DNA of 64,000 nucleotides from Salinisphaera sp. (GCA_027858915.1 JAQIBT010000055.1:1-64000), one strand, 5' to 3'. Counted from the stretch's first letter, positions 45,981 through 58,404 are shown. Notes: generated by a model not told the origin, from the sequence alone. Numbers and translations: made by a program.

Positions 45981-46327
45981 GTAACCGTATCTATTCCTAC
46001 CGGTTATCGGTGATCCCATGGCGAATGGTACACAGCCGGTCGGGCTGGCCTTCGGATTTACTATACAGCCGGACATCGGGATCGGTCTCGCATTCATGGA
46101 TGTCTAAACGCCGGGCCGCGCTCTTAAAGTTGATGCGTTCCAGCGCTACGACGGGTCGGCGGTATACGAATAGATGATCGTGTCTATTCATAGTGTGGAG
46201 CGGGGAATACATTTGCTGTAAGAAACGTGCCGGTGGTAACGACTCATATGCACAAGAAAGATGCCTGGGTCCGCCGGGCATAACGGCGACAGCCGGCTAT
46301 TTCTCCAAAGAAGATAGAGGATTGAAT
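45981..46327. other. Divergent regulatory region
   Basis: 347 bp between the leftward two-component operon and the rightward DUF6789 gene, with no supported gene. It should contain promoters for both directions, but I see no site strong enough to name. Confidence 0.4.
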
Positions 46328-46795
46328 ATGCATCTATACGCACGCGGCTTACTCGCCGGCTTTTGCGCCACGCTCGTATTGTCGGCATTCATGATCGCCA
46401 AGACGTTTCTCGGCATACCGCCGCCCATGAGCGTGATCCACTTGCTGGCCGGGCTGGGGCACCACCTGTTCGGCACACCGGCAGCCCCGATACTCGGTTG
46501 GGTTGCGCATTTTGCCATCGGCACGGTTGCCTGGGGCCTGATCTTCGCCGCGCTTTACGCTCGCCTGCCGGGTTCGCCGATTGTTAAAGGGCTGGTGTTT
46601 GGCACCGGCGCCTGGGTGCTCATGATGATTATCCTGATGCCGCTCGCCGGTAAGGGGTTGTTTGCAGCAGGGGCCGGCCCGGCCGTTGCTATCGCGACGC
46701 TGATCCTGCATTGGATCTATGGCGTAGCGCTTGGCGCAGTCATGGGTGCGTGGGCATCGCGCTCCGCTGTATCAAGATCTGAGCACGCGGCATAA
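46328..46795 (+). CDS. DUF6789-like four-helix membrane protein
   Basis: 155 aa from ATG 46328. Four hydrophobic helices are seen: GLLAGFCATLVLSAFMIAK, GWVAHFAIGTVAWGLIFAAL, GLVFGTGAWVLMMIILMPLA and a last one near WIYGVALGAVMGAW. The pattern, with HLLAGLGHHLFG between helices one and two, resembles the DUF6789 family. Function unknown. It is the first gene rightward of the two-component system. Confidence 0.7.
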   Translation: MHLYARGLLAGFCATLVLSAFMIAKTFLGIPPPMSVIHLLAGLGHHLFGTPAAPILGWVAHFAIGTVAWGLIFAALYARLPGSPIVKGLVFGTGAWVLMMIILMPLAGKGLFAAGAGPAVAIATLILHWIYGVALGAVMGAWASRSAVSRSEHAA

Positions 46796-46886
46796 AGCGA
46801 GCGAGGTCTTTCCAAAATCGCGCTGGAAGCCGTCCACTTTCTTACCTGCCATGGGGTGCGAACTCAAGTAGAAAGCGCCCCATGGC

Positions 46887-47354
46887 TTGAGCTATAACCA
46901 GATTCAGCAGACGAATTACGTCAAGCGCGATGTCTTCAGGTTCGCCAACAATCATCAGCTGTCGCAATTATTTACAGATGCAGGCATTACGAATCTGACC
47001 GGCAGCTTCGACGCAGCGAACGAGCCCGCCATCGATAATCTGGTCCACAATTTTATTGGTTCGACGGTCACTGCCCATCGCTTCACGCTGCCTATTCCAG
47101 CCTTTAAAGCACAAGTCGGCGATGGCAACTATGGCTTTTCGCTGGCCTCGGGCACGCCTTCAGGCCAGGTTAATGTCGCCGGCCTCGATTACCAGAGCGC
47201 CAGCGGATCGCCCACGGGCCAGGAGCGAGGGCGTGCGGTCTTCAACCTCACCGCATTGCCAAAAAATAGGGCCGGTCTTGCGCCAGGCGGCAACACCAAG
47301 TCCATCGCCGGTGCCTACCGGGTGCGTTCGACCAATTTCCAATTCGACAGTTAG
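46887..47354 (+). CDS. Hypothetical protein, possibly a 5'-truncated fragment
   Basis: 155 codons from a TTG at 46887. In the same frame upstream there is a TAG at 46872-46874 behind further plausible coding sequence (WKPSTFLPAMGCELK). The visible protein reads NNHQLSQLFTDAGITNLTGS and FTLPIPAFKAQVGDGNYGFS, with no signal or helix. I do not recognise a family. The lack of a proper start suggests a decayed gene. Confidence 0.35.
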   Translation: MSYNQIQQTNYVKRDVFRFANNHQLSQLFTDAGITNLTGSFDAANEPAIDNLVHNFIGSTVTAHRFTLPIPAFKAQVGDGNYGFSLASGTPSGQVNVAGLDYQSASGSPTGQERGRAVFNLTALPKNRAGLAPGGNTKSIAGAYRVRSTNFQFDS

Positions 47355-47667
47355 GTCTTACGCAAATGCTCTTCGGCTGCACCGCAGTGCTGTTTACGTA
47401 GCGATGGGCGATTAGGCGATTCGCCGAACTGCGGCCAATTTGGTATGAACGCCGCACGCCGGCGGCCAGGCAGCAAAGTCGTGACCTCGTTGGCCGACAA
47501 ATGCCTTCAATATCAGGCCGCAACAGACACGCCGGCCGCGCTCTCACGCCGCAGACACGCCGTATACACACCCCTCCCCCAAAACCAGCGATAGTAGCTG
47601 GGGAATAAATCGGTGATGGAACACGTCTTTTATACGACGGCTATCCAATGCCGATGAGGAGATCGAC
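47355..47667. other. Noncoding interval before the DUF305 gene
   Basis: No supported gene. The last 50 bp should hold the promoter of the DUF305-YncE operon; a GATGAGGAGATCG ribosome-binding region precedes the GTG start at 47668. Confidence 0.4.
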
Positions 47668-48105
47668 GTGTCAGTAAAAGTTTTTCTAGTAGCGACCGGC
47701 GTTTTGGCTTTGGGCATTTCCACCGGGGCCTTTGCACAGGCCCCAGTGATTAAGACCGGTAAAGCACTCGCTCATGAACAGCCATTTCTCTCGGAGAGCA
47801 AGGCCGCCATGAAAAAGATGATGGCCGGCATGGCAATCAAGCCGACCGGTGATGTCGACAAGGATTTTGTGGACATGATGGTCCCCCACCATCAAGGCGC
47901 TATTGACATGGCAATTTTAGAGCTTCGCTATGGCACCAGCGCGCGTCTCAAGGCGATCGCGCAAGAGATCGTCGTCACCCAGCAGCAGGAGATCGCTGCG
48001 ATGAAACTTGCCGTCGGCGAGCCGATCCCGCCATCGCACGCTTCACCTGTATCACCTGACAAAAATGATAGTCAGGCCCAACCAGCAAAGGAATCCAACG
48101 AATGA
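47668..48105 (+). CDS. DUF305 periplasmic protein
   Basis: 145 aa from a GTG with GAGGAG upstream. A signal peptide (LVATGVLALGISTGAFAQA) is followed by the DUF305 core VDKDFVDMMVPHHQGAIDMA and MAILELRYGTSARLKAIAQE. The HHQGAIDMA motif with the downstream EIVVTQQQEI is typical. These proteins are often found with copper and other metal genes and may bind metal through the His and Met residues. Its stop overlaps the next gene (ATGA). Confidence 0.92.
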   Translation: MSVKVFLVATGVLALGISTGAFAQAPVIKTGKALAHEQPFLSESKAAMKKMMAGMAIKPTGDVDKDFVDMMVPHHQGAIDMAILELRYGTSARLKAIAQEIVVTQQQEIAAMKLAVGEPIPPSHASPVSPDKNDSQAQPAKESNE

Positions 48106-49562
48106 AAACTCCCTTGATTGCTGCGATCTTGGCGACTGCCCTCGCCAGTGGCGCGGCCTCGGCCGGGCAAGCTCCCTATGCCGCTGCGGACAAAAACTTT
48201 CCGATTAGTCATCGGGATCGGGTCTATTCGGCCGACCAGTATTCCAACACCGTCTCGGTCATTGACCCGGCCAGCAACAAGTTGTTGGGAGAAATCCGCC
48301 TGGGAGAAACGCAGCCCGGCAACCTCAGCCCGCTCTACGGCGGACAGGTACTCGTGCATGGGATGGGTTTCTCGCCGGACCATCGAACCCTCGCCGTGGT
48401 TTCCACCGGATCAAATTCCATTACCTTTATCGATACCGCCACTAACAAAGTCAAACATGTCACCTATGTCGGCCGCTCTCCGCACGAGGCGTTCTTTACC
48501 CCCGACGGCAAGGAAGTATGGGTCACGGTTCGTGGCGAAAATTATATTGACGTGCTCGACGCCAAGACCTTCGAAGAAAAGACCCGAATCACGACCGCAT
48601 TCGGCCCCGGCATGCAGATATTTTCGCCTGATGGCAAGTACGGCTATGTCTGCACTTCATTCAGCCCGGTCACGTATGTGATCAATGTGCACTCGCACAA
48701 GATCATTCACCGCGTCAAGCAGGCGAGCGCCTTCTGCCCGGATATTGCAGCGACCCCCGATGGCAAGCAGGTCTGGTTTACCCTCAAGGATGTCGGCAAG
48801 ACCGAGGTCTTCAACGCCAAACCACCTTTCAACGTCCTGAAGACGATCGATACCGGGCCGATCACCAACCATGTCAATATCGCTCATAACAAGGACGGTA
48901 CGTTTGCTTATGTCACGGTTGGCGGCCTGAATGTGGTCAAAGTCTTTCGCACTGATGATTTCAAGCAAGTAGCCACGATCCCGGTGGGTAATCTACCGCA
49001 TGGCGTCTGGCCCTCGGGTGACGGCACTCGAGTCTACGTCGGATTGGAAGGCGCATCGGAGATGGCGGCAATCGACACGCGCAGCAACCAGGTGATCGCG
49101 AATATCCCAATCGGTCAGGCACCACAGGCAGTCGTCTACGTACCCGATGCGGTTCCTGAAGGCGATGCGGGGACCGCAAACCTCGAACCGCTGGGACTGG
49201 CCGGAGAAACCGCGCATCTGACGCTCGACAAGCCCGGCGCGAACAAAGGACAAAACGCTCCGACCTCGGTTGCGCTATATAACCAAGGCCTCTCACAAAT
49301 TCTCGAAGCCTCTGTCACCGGCCTGGAGCCCGGCAAGCATTACGTGCTCGCCGTCGCACAGAACGCCGATGGAAGTGGCCGGCTGCAGACGCTGGCAGAC
49401 TTCAAGGCCAATCCGGCGGGCGCCTCTATTGTCAACGCGGTTGGACCGATTCGGCAAATCGTGAAAGGAGAGGATGGCAGCGCGCAGCGTTATCTGGTGA
49501 TTGCCGCTGGCTCAATGAGCAATCCTGGGGCACCGGTACAGGTACAGCGCTCGGCGAACTAG
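48102..49562 (+). CDS. YncE-like beta-propeller exported protein
   Basis: 486 aa. A signal peptide (LIAAILATALASGAASAG) precedes repeated propeller blades with the YVTN pattern: SADQYSNTVSVIDPASNKLL, STGSNSITFIDTATNKVKHV, VTVRGENYIDVLDAKTFEEK, and PDGKQVWFTLKDVGKTEVFN. A second domain of about 120 residues follows from near residue 350. Such proteins often bind ligands or metal in the periplasm. It is co-translated with DUF305, suggesting a joint role. Confidence 0.88.
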   Translation: MKTPLIAAILATALASGAASAGQAPYAAADKNFPISHRDRVYSADQYSNTVSVIDPASNKLLGEIRLGETQPGNLSPLYGGQVLVHGMGFSPDHRTLAVVSTGSNSITFIDTATNKVKHVTYVGRSPHEAFFTPDGKEVWVTVRGENYIDVLDAKTFEEKTRITTAFGPGMQIFSPDGKYGYVCTSFSPVTYVINVHSHKIIHRVKQASAFCPDIAATPDGKQVWFTLKDVGKTEVFNAKPPFNVLKTIDTGPITNHVNIAHNKDGTFAYVTVGGLNVVKVFRTDDFKQVATIPVGNLPHGVWPSGDGTRVYVGLEGASEMAAIDTRSNQVIANIPIGQAPQAVVYVPDAVPEGDAGTANLEPLGLAGETAHLTLDKPGANKGQNAPTSVALYNQGLSQILEASVTGLEPGKHYVLAVAQNADGSGRLQTLADFKANPAGASIVNAVGPIRQIVKGEDGSAQRYLVIAAGSMSNPGAPVQVQRSAN

Positions 49563-50030
49563 CCGATGGTCGCCGCGTATTGCGAGCGGTTCTGATAGGA
49601 CGATGCGGGAGCGGCGATATGTGCCGCTTTCGCATCAATCACCGCCGTGGTGACGTGCACAAAGCCGAGCCATGTCGCTGCATCGGCGGAGAGGCGCCTC
49701 CCGGAATCGGTTGGACGCACCCGCGCCGACGTTCCAGCGGACCTGTCGTGGGTCATTGCCCGGCACGAATCCGAATATACGGCGCGGTGAGCGGCACGCC
49801 CGGGAAGCAGCTCAAGCCCAACTCAACGCCCCCGTCCACACTTTACCGCGCATGGGCGGCCTGCCATGGATGGCGTAGTGCCGGGCAAGCTGCGGGACCG
49901 AAGCCGTCAATCGCTGGATTGGTGTTGGCATAGCGTGAATCGCGGCGCGCCCGTGTCGTAGCTGGCCTATAAAGACTCTTTCGCTTGTATCTGATCGAGC
50001 TTTAAAAACCGGCGTGTCCACGCCTGGTGG
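49563..50030. other. Gene-free stretch between YncE and anti-sigma gene
   Basis: 468 bp with no supported gene. A leftward frame near 49559-49680 (HVTTAVIDAKAAHIAAPASS) looks like it once coded, but it has no recognised family. The two genes that flank it converge, and no clear terminator is seen. Confidence 0.4.
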
Positions 50031-50828
50031 CTACAAGCTGACAGCAACAAGACTTTGCACCGACATGGGCCCGATCAGCACCGACCCAGCGTCTTTGCCA
50101 GGCCAAGCAACGACACCGTCCTTCCCAACTGTGGCGCTATAGCGGCCCTTGTCAGCAACGGCATTGCGAACCGCTGGCTGGCGGAAAAACAATCCCTCGC
50201 TCACCAGGTACTGCACGATTACTCGGTTATGGAACAGATACGCTAGCGCGGCTGCCGGTTCGCCGCGAATATGTGTCGGCCAAGCGGCGATCAGATTTTT
50301 CCGTAAAGACGGGATCGGCGTCACCCGAAACCGCACTTTGCGCTGCAAAGCGGCTATCGAAGTCGAGTTGGCGACCGGTAATTCGCCGGCACTCAGTTGA
50401 TAGTGGTAGTCCGCTAGTGCGGAAGCCACCATAGGAATGGCCTGAGGACGCGATACGCTGCCATAGTTGATATTGAGTACCAGGGCCAACGCAAGACAGG
50501 CGGCGATCGCCCATCCGGCCCAACCCAGCGCCCGCTGCTTTTGGCGCCAGAGACGTCGCGGGTGCGACACTGTATTACCTGAGTCGAGTTCGAGTTGGCT
50601 CTTGATCCGGTTGCGTAACGCCGTGGATGCTCTCTCCAGCGGCTGGGCCGCCAGGCGGTCGCGGATGGAGCGCTGCATGGACAGCTCACGCCGGCAGCGC
50701 TGACAGACCGTAAGATGCTCATCAACGGTCGCGCGCTGATCAGCCGTGAGTTCGTCGTCGATATAGCCACTCAACAAATCGTCGGGATGCGCGGCTGATA
50801 ACGTAGCGGTCCTACGTGTGGTATTCAT
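50031..50828 (-). CDS. Membrane-bound anti-sigma factor (zf-HC2)
   Basis: 265 aa. The N-terminal ZAS domain has HLTVCQRCRREL (His38, Cys42, Cys45). One membrane helix (WAIAACLALALVLNINYG, about 103-120) precedes a periplasmic domain of about 145 residues. The layout matches ChrR/RsrA-like transmembrane anti-sigma factors that respond to envelope signals. It is coupled to the sigma gene by a 4-bp overlap. Confidence 0.9.
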   Translation of the reverse strand: MNTTRRTATLSAAHPDDLLSGYIDDELTADQRATVDEHLTVCQRCRRELSMQRSIRDRLAAQPLERASTALRNRIKSQLELDSGNTVSHPRRLWRQKQRALGWAGWAIAACLALALVLNINYGSVSRPQAIPMVASALADYHYQLSAGELPVANSTSIAALQRKVRFRVTPIPSLRKNLIAAWPTHIRGEPAAALAYLFHNRVIVQYLVSEGLFFRQPAVRNAVADKGRYSATVGKDGVVAWPGKDAGSVLIGPMSVQSLVAVSL

Positions 50829-51421
50829 TGATCGAGTGCTCTCGTGGCTTGATCGGAGCCTTGGCCGGCGGCTCGCTTGAGCGCGATATCGCTTGTATCC
50901 TGATGCTTTAGCAGGAGGCCCGCCAGCACGCGCCGCGCTCGGCTGATCCGGCTCATCACCGTGCCGATCGGCGCATCGGTGAGCTGGGCAATTTCACGGT
51001 AAGCAAAACCTTCAACATCGTGCAGCGTCAGCGCCTCGGCAAACTCGTCTGGCATCAGTGCCAGGACATACGCCATACGCGTGCCGCTCATTGAGTCGAG
51101 CACATGCTCGAATGGATCGGCGCCTTCGGCCTGAATCGCTTCCAGTGCACTGTTTCCGAGGTCGACTATCGGCATCAGCGCGCTGCGCCTGGCGCGAGTT
51201 CTATAGTAGTCGGCCAGTTCGCGCCGCATGATCCGGTACAACCACGGATAGACGCGCAGTTCGTCATCGAGTGAAGCAAAAGCTCGCCATGCTTTGAGAT
51301 AGGTGTCCTGTACGAGGTCCTCGGCCAATTCATGCGAGCTGAGATGACGCCGCGCAGCACTGACTAGCCGGTCCAGATACGGCAGTGTCAGAGCCTGAAA
51401 GCGTTGCTGTTGCGTATTCAT
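50825..51421 (-). CDS. ECF RNA polymerase sigma factor
   Basis: 198 aa. Region 2 is YLDRLVSAARRHLSSHELAE with DLVQDTYLKAWRAFASL and the helix RVYPWLYRIMRRELADYYR. Region 4 has LHDVEGFAYREIAQLTDAPI and GTVMSRISRARRVL. It belongs with ECF factors that pair with zf-HC2 transmembrane anti-sigma proteins. The IS21 insertion lies 265 bp upstream of its start, so its promoter could be close to the element's left end. Confidence 0.93.
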   Translation of the reverse strand: MNTQQQRFQALTLPYLDRLVSAARRHLSSHELAEDLVQDTYLKAWRAFASLDDELRVYPWLYRIMRRELADYYRTRARRSALMPIVDLGNSALEAIQAEGADPFEHVLDSMSGTRMAYVLALMPDEFAEALTLHDVEGFAYREIAQLTDAPIGTVMSRISRARRVLAGLLLKHQDTSDIALKRAAGQGSDQATRALDQ

Positions 51422-51794
51422 TGAATGAAGCGCCGGGTTACACCGCTGAAATAGAGATTTTGCTTCACCTGCTGGGCCAGAATCTGATTCGCGCCCTGAT
51501 GGCCGAGTCCGCGCGCGTTCCGGATCGCGTGCTGCACACCCAGTATAAGTTAGGCATAAGGCTTAGCAGTTCCCGATCGACTTTTCGTATACCTGCCTGG
51601 TGCCCCGACGGGCTGTTCAAGTTTCTTTCGCGACTGCCGATTATCACTATTAAGTGCGGCCTCATGACGCCTAACTAACCAAGTGATGATCGACTATCCG
51701 ACGACAATAACTCTGGCCGGTCAACGACAACTATTTTGGCCGGTTGCTCAAGTAATCTCGACTGCTATCCCCGCATCGCTGCAAAGGGAGGCGG

Positions 51795-53330
51795 ATGGCG
51801 GTCACCGAGCAACAGATCAGGGTTTATATGTCACAAAGACGAGCAGGAAAAAAGCAGGTCACGGCCGCGGCCAAGGCCGGGCTTTCGGAGCGGACAGCGC
51901 GGCGTGTAGAGCAAGGCCAGGGTGGCCATTCGGGTAAGCCGCGGCACTGGCGCACACGCGCCGATCCATTGGCCGATGTCTGGGATTGTGAACTGGTTCC
52001 GCAGCTTGAGCGCGACGGTGATCTTCAGGCACTGACGCTTCTGGAATGGCTGCAAGAACAGCATCCCGGGCAATACCCGGACAAGCTGCTGCGCACGCTG
52101 CAAAGGCGAGTCAAGGACTGGCGGGCGCGCCATGGCCCGGACAAGGAGGTCATGTTCCCGCAGGCCCATGGCCCAGGCTTGCAGGGGCTGTCGGATTTTA
52201 CCCAGCTCAAAGGCGTGGCGATCACGATCGCCGGCGCCGTGCTCGCCCACCGGCTCTATCATTTCCGCCTGGCCCACAGCGGCTGGTGCCACGTGCGGAT
52301 CGTGCTGGGCGGCGAGAGCTACACGGCGCTGGCCGAAGGGCTCACCGCAGCGCTTGAGCGGCTGGGCGGCGTGCCCGCCGAGCACCGGACCGACAGTCTT
52401 TCGGCCGCTTTCAAGAACCTCGATACCGCGGCCGCCGCGGATATCACCGAGCGCTATCAGGCCTTGTGCCGGCATTACGGCATGCGGGCGAGTCGCAACA
52501 ATCCGGGCATCGCCCATGAAAACGGCAGTATCGAGGCCGCCCATGGGCACCTTAAGCGCCGTATCCAGCAACGCCTGTCGCTGCGCGGTTCGGTGGACTT
52601 CGACAGCATCGAGGCCTACCAGGCCTTTATCGATGAAGTCGCGAACAGCATCAACCGACGCAATGCCCGTCGTATCGCCGCAGAGCGCGCGGAACTGGCG
52701 CCCTTGCCGTGTCAGCGCGGGGTCGATTACACCGAGACCGTGGTACGGGTCACAACCTCCAGCACCATCACGCTGGGCCGCGAGCTTTACAGCGTGCCGG
52801 CGCGATTGATCGGCGAGCGTCTGCGCGTGCACCTGTATGACAATCGCCTGGTGCTCTATCACGGTGGCCGAGAGCTGATGACACTCACGCGGGTGCGCCC
52901 GGGCCCCGGCCGCCCGCGGGTACGCTGCATTGATTACCGCCACGTGATCCGCTGGCTGGTGCGCAAACCGCGGGCATTGGCCGGTCTGGCCTTCCGGGAC
53001 GAGCTGCTGCCCGGCCCGGCATGGCGGGCGATTTACCACCAGCTGAGCCAACAACGCGATACCGCCGACGTGTGCAAGCGGGTGGTCGCCGCGCTCGGCC
53101 TGGCCGCCGAACACGACTGTGCCGATCAGATTGGCGAATACTGGCTCGACGCGCTAGACCGCGGGCACAACCCGACACTGGCCGAGCTGCAGGCGCGCTT
53201 TGCCCCACCGGCCGAGGCGGTCCCCGTGTTGTCGAGCTCGCAGCATGACTTGGCTGACTACGACGCGCTACTGCCGGGCTATCTACCAGTAGACACGGCC
53301 CCGCCGGCCGAGGCGGTGTGCCATGGCTGA
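51795..53330 (+). CDS. istA: IS21 transposase IstA
   Basis: 511 aa from ATG 51795 with GGGAGG upstream. An N-terminal helix-turn-helix (VTAAAKAGLSERTARRVEQG) precedes the DDE-type rve domain (DFTQLKGVAITIAGAVLAHR, and NNPGIAHENGSIEAAHGHLK with the catalytic Glu) and the C-terminal Mu-like part. It overlaps istB by 8 bp, as is normal in this family. Confidence 0.95.
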   Translation: MAVTEQQIRVYMSQRRAGKKQVTAAAKAGLSERTARRVEQGQGGHSGKPRHWRTRADPLADVWDCELVPQLERDGDLQALTLLEWLQEQHPGQYPDKLLRTLQRRVKDWRARHGPDKEVMFPQAHGPGLQGLSDFTQLKGVAITIAGAVLAHRLYHFRLAHSGWCHVRIVLGGESYTALAEGLTAALERLGGVPAEHRTDSLSAAFKNLDTAAAADITERYQALCRHYGMRASRNNPGIAHENGSIEAAHGHLKRRIQQRLSLRGSVDFDSIEAYQAFIDEVANSINRRNARRIAAERAELAPLPCQRGVDYTETVVRVTTSSTITLGRELYSVPARLIGERLRVHLYDNRLVLYHGGRELMTLTRVRPGPGRPRVRCIDYRHVIRWLVRKPRALAGLAFRDELLPGPAWRAIYHQLSQQRDTADVCKRVVAALGLAAEHDCADQIGEYWLDALDRGHNPTLAELQARFAPPAEAVPVLSSSQHDLADYDALLPGYLPVDTAPPAEAVCHG

Positions 53331-54090
53331 TGCAGCGACACTCCCGGTCTTATTGCGCCAGCTTCGGCTGCCGACCATCGCCGCGTGCTGGCAGGACACC
53401 AGTGATCGAGCGGTGGCGCAGGGCTGGAGCCTACCCCAGACGCTGGCGACCCTGTGCGAGTACGAACTGGCCGAGCGCGAACGTCGGCGGCTGGCGCGTC
53501 ATCTCAAAGAGGCCCGGCTGCCAGCGGGCAAAACCCTGGAGCGCTTCGAGTTTGAGGCGGTGGCCGGCGCTGATCGCACCCGACTCAGTACGCTAGCCTG
53601 CGATACGGACTGGATCGACAACGCGCATAACCTGCTGTTATTCGGGCCCTCCGGCGTTGGCAAAAGCCATCTCGCCGCCGCTATCGGGCATGCGCTGATC
53701 GAACAAGGGCTGCGGGTGCGCTATGTCCCGGCGTCCACGCTCGTCCAACAGCTGCAAACCGCCAAGCAGGAACTGCGGCTGGCCGACGCCCTGGGCAAGC
53801 TCGACAAATACCGCCTGCTGATCATCGATGACATCGGCTACGTCAAACGTTCCGAGGCCGAAACCTCGGTGCTGTTTGAACTCATCGCCCATCGCTACGA
53901 GGCCAACAGCGTGCTGATCACGTCCAACCAGCCGTTTAGCGCCTGGGACAGCGTGTTTCCCGACGACATGATGGCCGTCGCCGCCATCGACCGGCTGATC
54001 CATCATGCCCACGTCTTCGAACTCAGTGGTGAAAGCTACCGCAAGCGCACTTATAACCAGCAGCGCAAGGAGGTGAACAGCGACAATTAA
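53323..54090 (+). CDS. istB: IS21 helper ATPase IstB
   Basis: 255 aa DnaA-like AAA+ protein. Walker A is LLFGPSGVGKSHLAAAIGHA and Walker B is RLLIIDDIGYVKRSEAE, with sensor residues at VLITSNQPFSAWDSVF. It helps IstA with target choice. Complete. Confidence 0.95.
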   Translation: MADAATLPVLLRQLRLPTIAACWQDTSDRAVAQGWSLPQTLATLCEYELAERERRRLARHLKEARLPAGKTLERFEFEAVAGADRTRLSTLACDTDWIDNAHNLLLFGPSGVGKSHLAAAIGHALIEQGLRVRYVPASTLVQQLQTAKQELRLADALGKLDKYRLLIIDDIGYVKRSEAETSVLFELIAHRYEANSVLITSNQPFSAWDSVFPDDMMAVAAIDRLIHHAHVFELSGESYRKRTYNQQRKEVNSDN

Positions 54091-54198
54091 ACGTCAATTA
54101 AAAGCAACAGCGTCAACCGGCCATTTTAATTGACGCCGACCGGCCAAAGTAGTTGACGTCGGACAATCGACACATCGCCATCTATTAAGGAAGAACCA

Positions 54199-55194
54199 AT
54201 GACGTGCAAGCTGAACTTGGCCACTTTACTCGTGGCCGCGGCCACAGTATTGACCGCGTGCGGCGGCGGAGGTAACAATTCCCCATCGACCACTTTGAGT
54301 TCGACTTCTGCCTCGAGCACCGGAAGCGTATCGCTTGCGGCCACCGATGCGCCCGTCGACGGTGTTAGCCAGGTGCAGGTCACATTTGACGCTATCGGGC
54401 TCAAGCCACATGGGAAACCGATGCAGATGATCACGCTGGATACACCGGATGTGATCAGTAACCTGCTTGACCTCACCGATGGCAACGCGTCACCGCCCAT
54501 TCTGGACGGCCGCGCGGTGCCTGCAGGTCAATACGATTACATACGTTTGTATATCGCGCCTCGCGCCCCCGATTCATTCGTGGTCGAAGACAACGGCGGA
54601 CAACACGATCTCCTCCTTCCGGGGCAGCAGGCCAATAACAACGCACAGCGGTTCCTGCAGCTCAACACCGGCTTCACAGTACCCGCGGGCGGTACAGCCG
54701 ACTTCACCATTGATTTCCAGTTGCGCAAAGCGCTAGTCAAAGCGCCAGGGCAAAAAGGAGATTATTTTCTACGGCCGTCGCTGCGATTAATCAACAACGT
54801 TGAGGCCGGGACGATCAAGGGGACCGTAGCCGATTCACTGGTTCAAGATGCGAGTTGTAGCAACGATCTCGTGGCCGATAAGGGCGACGCGGTCTACTTG
54901 TATGCGGGTAATCCTCAAACGCTAGGCGACGTCTATATTAATAGCCAAGGCCAGCCGGTTGATCCCGCGACTAATCCGCTGGTGACCGCCGAGGTCAAGC
55001 AGAATCCGGATACTGGGGCGTACGAATTCACTCTTGGGTTTGTCAAAGCCGGCGCTTATACGCTCGCATTCACTTGCCAAGCGTTGGCCGATCAGCCCGA
55101 AACGGCTGATAGCATTTCATTGATTCAGTCGCAGACCGTAACGGTTAAAGCGAATACCCCGACGACGGTGAACTTCATCGCGCCTTCGCCTTGA
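54199..55194 (+). CDS. DUF4382 lipoprotein
   Basis: 331 aa from ATG 54199 with AAGGAAG upstream. A signal peptide ends in a lipobox (VLTAC, Cys21), then Gly/Ser linker and a DUF4382 domain: GSVSLAATDAPVDGVSQVQV, LDGRAVPAGQYDYIRLYI and FLRPSLRLINNVEAGTIKG, followed by a second beta-rich domain. Function unknown; it is probably an outer-membrane lipid-anchored binding protein. Only 26 bp separate its start from the IS21 end, so its original promoter may be lost. Confidence 0.88.
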   Translation: MTCKLNLATLLVAAATVLTACGGGGNNSPSTTLSSTSASSTGSVSLAATDAPVDGVSQVQVTFDAIGLKPHGKPMQMITLDTPDVISNLLDLTDGNASPPILDGRAVPAGQYDYIRLYIAPRAPDSFVVEDNGGQHDLLLPGQQANNNAQRFLQLNTGFTVPAGGTADFTIDFQLRKALVKAPGQKGDYFLRPSLRLINNVEAGTIKGTVADSLVQDASCSNDLVADKGDAVYLYAGNPQTLGDVYINSQGQPVDPATNPLVTAEVKQNPDTGAYEFTLGFVKAGAYTLAFTCQALADQPETADSISLIQSQTVTVKANTPTTVNFIAPSP

Positions 55195-55257
55195 ATTGAA
55201 GCGCGTTGAGATGGAGTGGCTCAAACAGCGGTCTTGAAAGGTAGCCGATGGTTGTTC

Positions 55258-55280
55258 ATAAATAACCCCGCGCCGCGGAG

Positions 55281-55288
<8 letters not shown>
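55258..55288. terminator. Bidirectional terminator between converging genes
   Basis: ATAAATAAC...GTTATTTAT forms a nine-base-pair outer stem around a GC-rich inner hairpin, with A-rich and T-rich sides. It lies between the DUF4382 gene and the ATPase and includes the ATPase stop codon (55281-55283). Confidence 0.7.
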
Positions 55289-57716
<2,428 letters not shown>

Positions 57717-57756
57717 GGTGATACTCCAGTGCCTGGATACCGTGTTGATTAGCGTG

Positions 57757-58404
57757 CTAGAACGCCAGCGAGATGGACCACAAGCCGAGCAGCACCAGCA
57801 CTGCGCCGGTGACACGCGGCATGCGCGAAGCCAGTCGGGCAATGGCGTTCAGCATCCAACGCCCGCGCTGAGTGAAAACGGCGAGCACGAGCGGACTGGA
57901 TAGTGCCAGGCCGAAAACGAGAAGGGTCGAGGCGCCGTACACCACGCCGCCACCGGCGGCCGCCTGGGCGGCCGCGCCGCCCAGCAACACGGCCAGCAAC
58001 GGCGCCACACAGGCCGGCACATTCAAACCGAATACCGCCCCCAGGGTGGCGCCGCCCGAGGTGGTTGAAATACGCGGCAGCAAACGATCGGTCTGACGGA
58101 TCATCCAGCGCGCACCGCCGCCGATATAGATCAGCCCGAGCACGATATACACACTGCCCAGAACGGCCCAGAGCGCATGCTGAAGCCCCAGAAAACGCGC
58201 GCCGATCAAGGCTGCCAGCACGCCGAGGCCAGCCATCAACCCAGCGCGTACGGCGGTGAAAACCAGCGTCTGCCAGGCGCGTTGCGACTCGGATAACCGA
58301 TCCAGAAATTTCAGGAATACCAGGTGGCTTCCAACCGAGCACGGTTCCACGAAGCCCAGCAGGCCCAGCCCTGCCGCCAGCACCAGCGTTTGCGCCAGCG
58401 CCAT
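57757..58404 (-). CDS. CcdA/DsbD-like membrane protein
   Basis: 215 aa with six helices, length and pattern of CcdA. The two helix-linked cysteines are in [20 protein letters not shown] and [18 protein letters not shown], the positions that pass thiol reducing power across the membrane. The start is 4 bp past the HMA stop, and the end is 40 bp before the ATPase, so one operon is likely. It may reduce Cys sites of the ATPase or a periplasmic partner; this is inferred. Confidence 0.88.
   Translation of the reverse strand: MALAQTLVLAAGLGLLGFVEPCSVGSHLVFLKFLDRLSESQRAWQTLVFTAVRAGLMAGLGVLAALIGARFLGLQHALWAVLGSVYIVLGLIYIGGGARWMIRQTDRLLPRISTTSGGATLGAVFGLNVPACVAPLLAVLLGGAAAQAAAGGGVVYGASTLLVFGLALSSPLVLAVFTQRGRWMLNAIARLASRMPRVTGAVLVLLGLWSISLAF

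Larger units (their letters stand above)
51687..54172 (+). mobile_element. IS21-family insertion sequence
   Basis: About 2.49 kb holding istA and istB. The ends carry related inverted repeats: TGATCGACTATCCGACG on the left and, read in reverse, TGTCGATTGTCCGACG on the right. Each end then has further internal repeats with TGGCCGG (two per end), as is usual for IS21. The exact outer bases are uncertain by a few bp, and I see no clear target duplication. Both genes are open, so the element may be active. Confidence 0.85.

Noticed and set aside
51831-53114. A 427-codon leftward open frame opposite istA
   Set aside because: The istA frame has full family motifs; the antisense frame has none.
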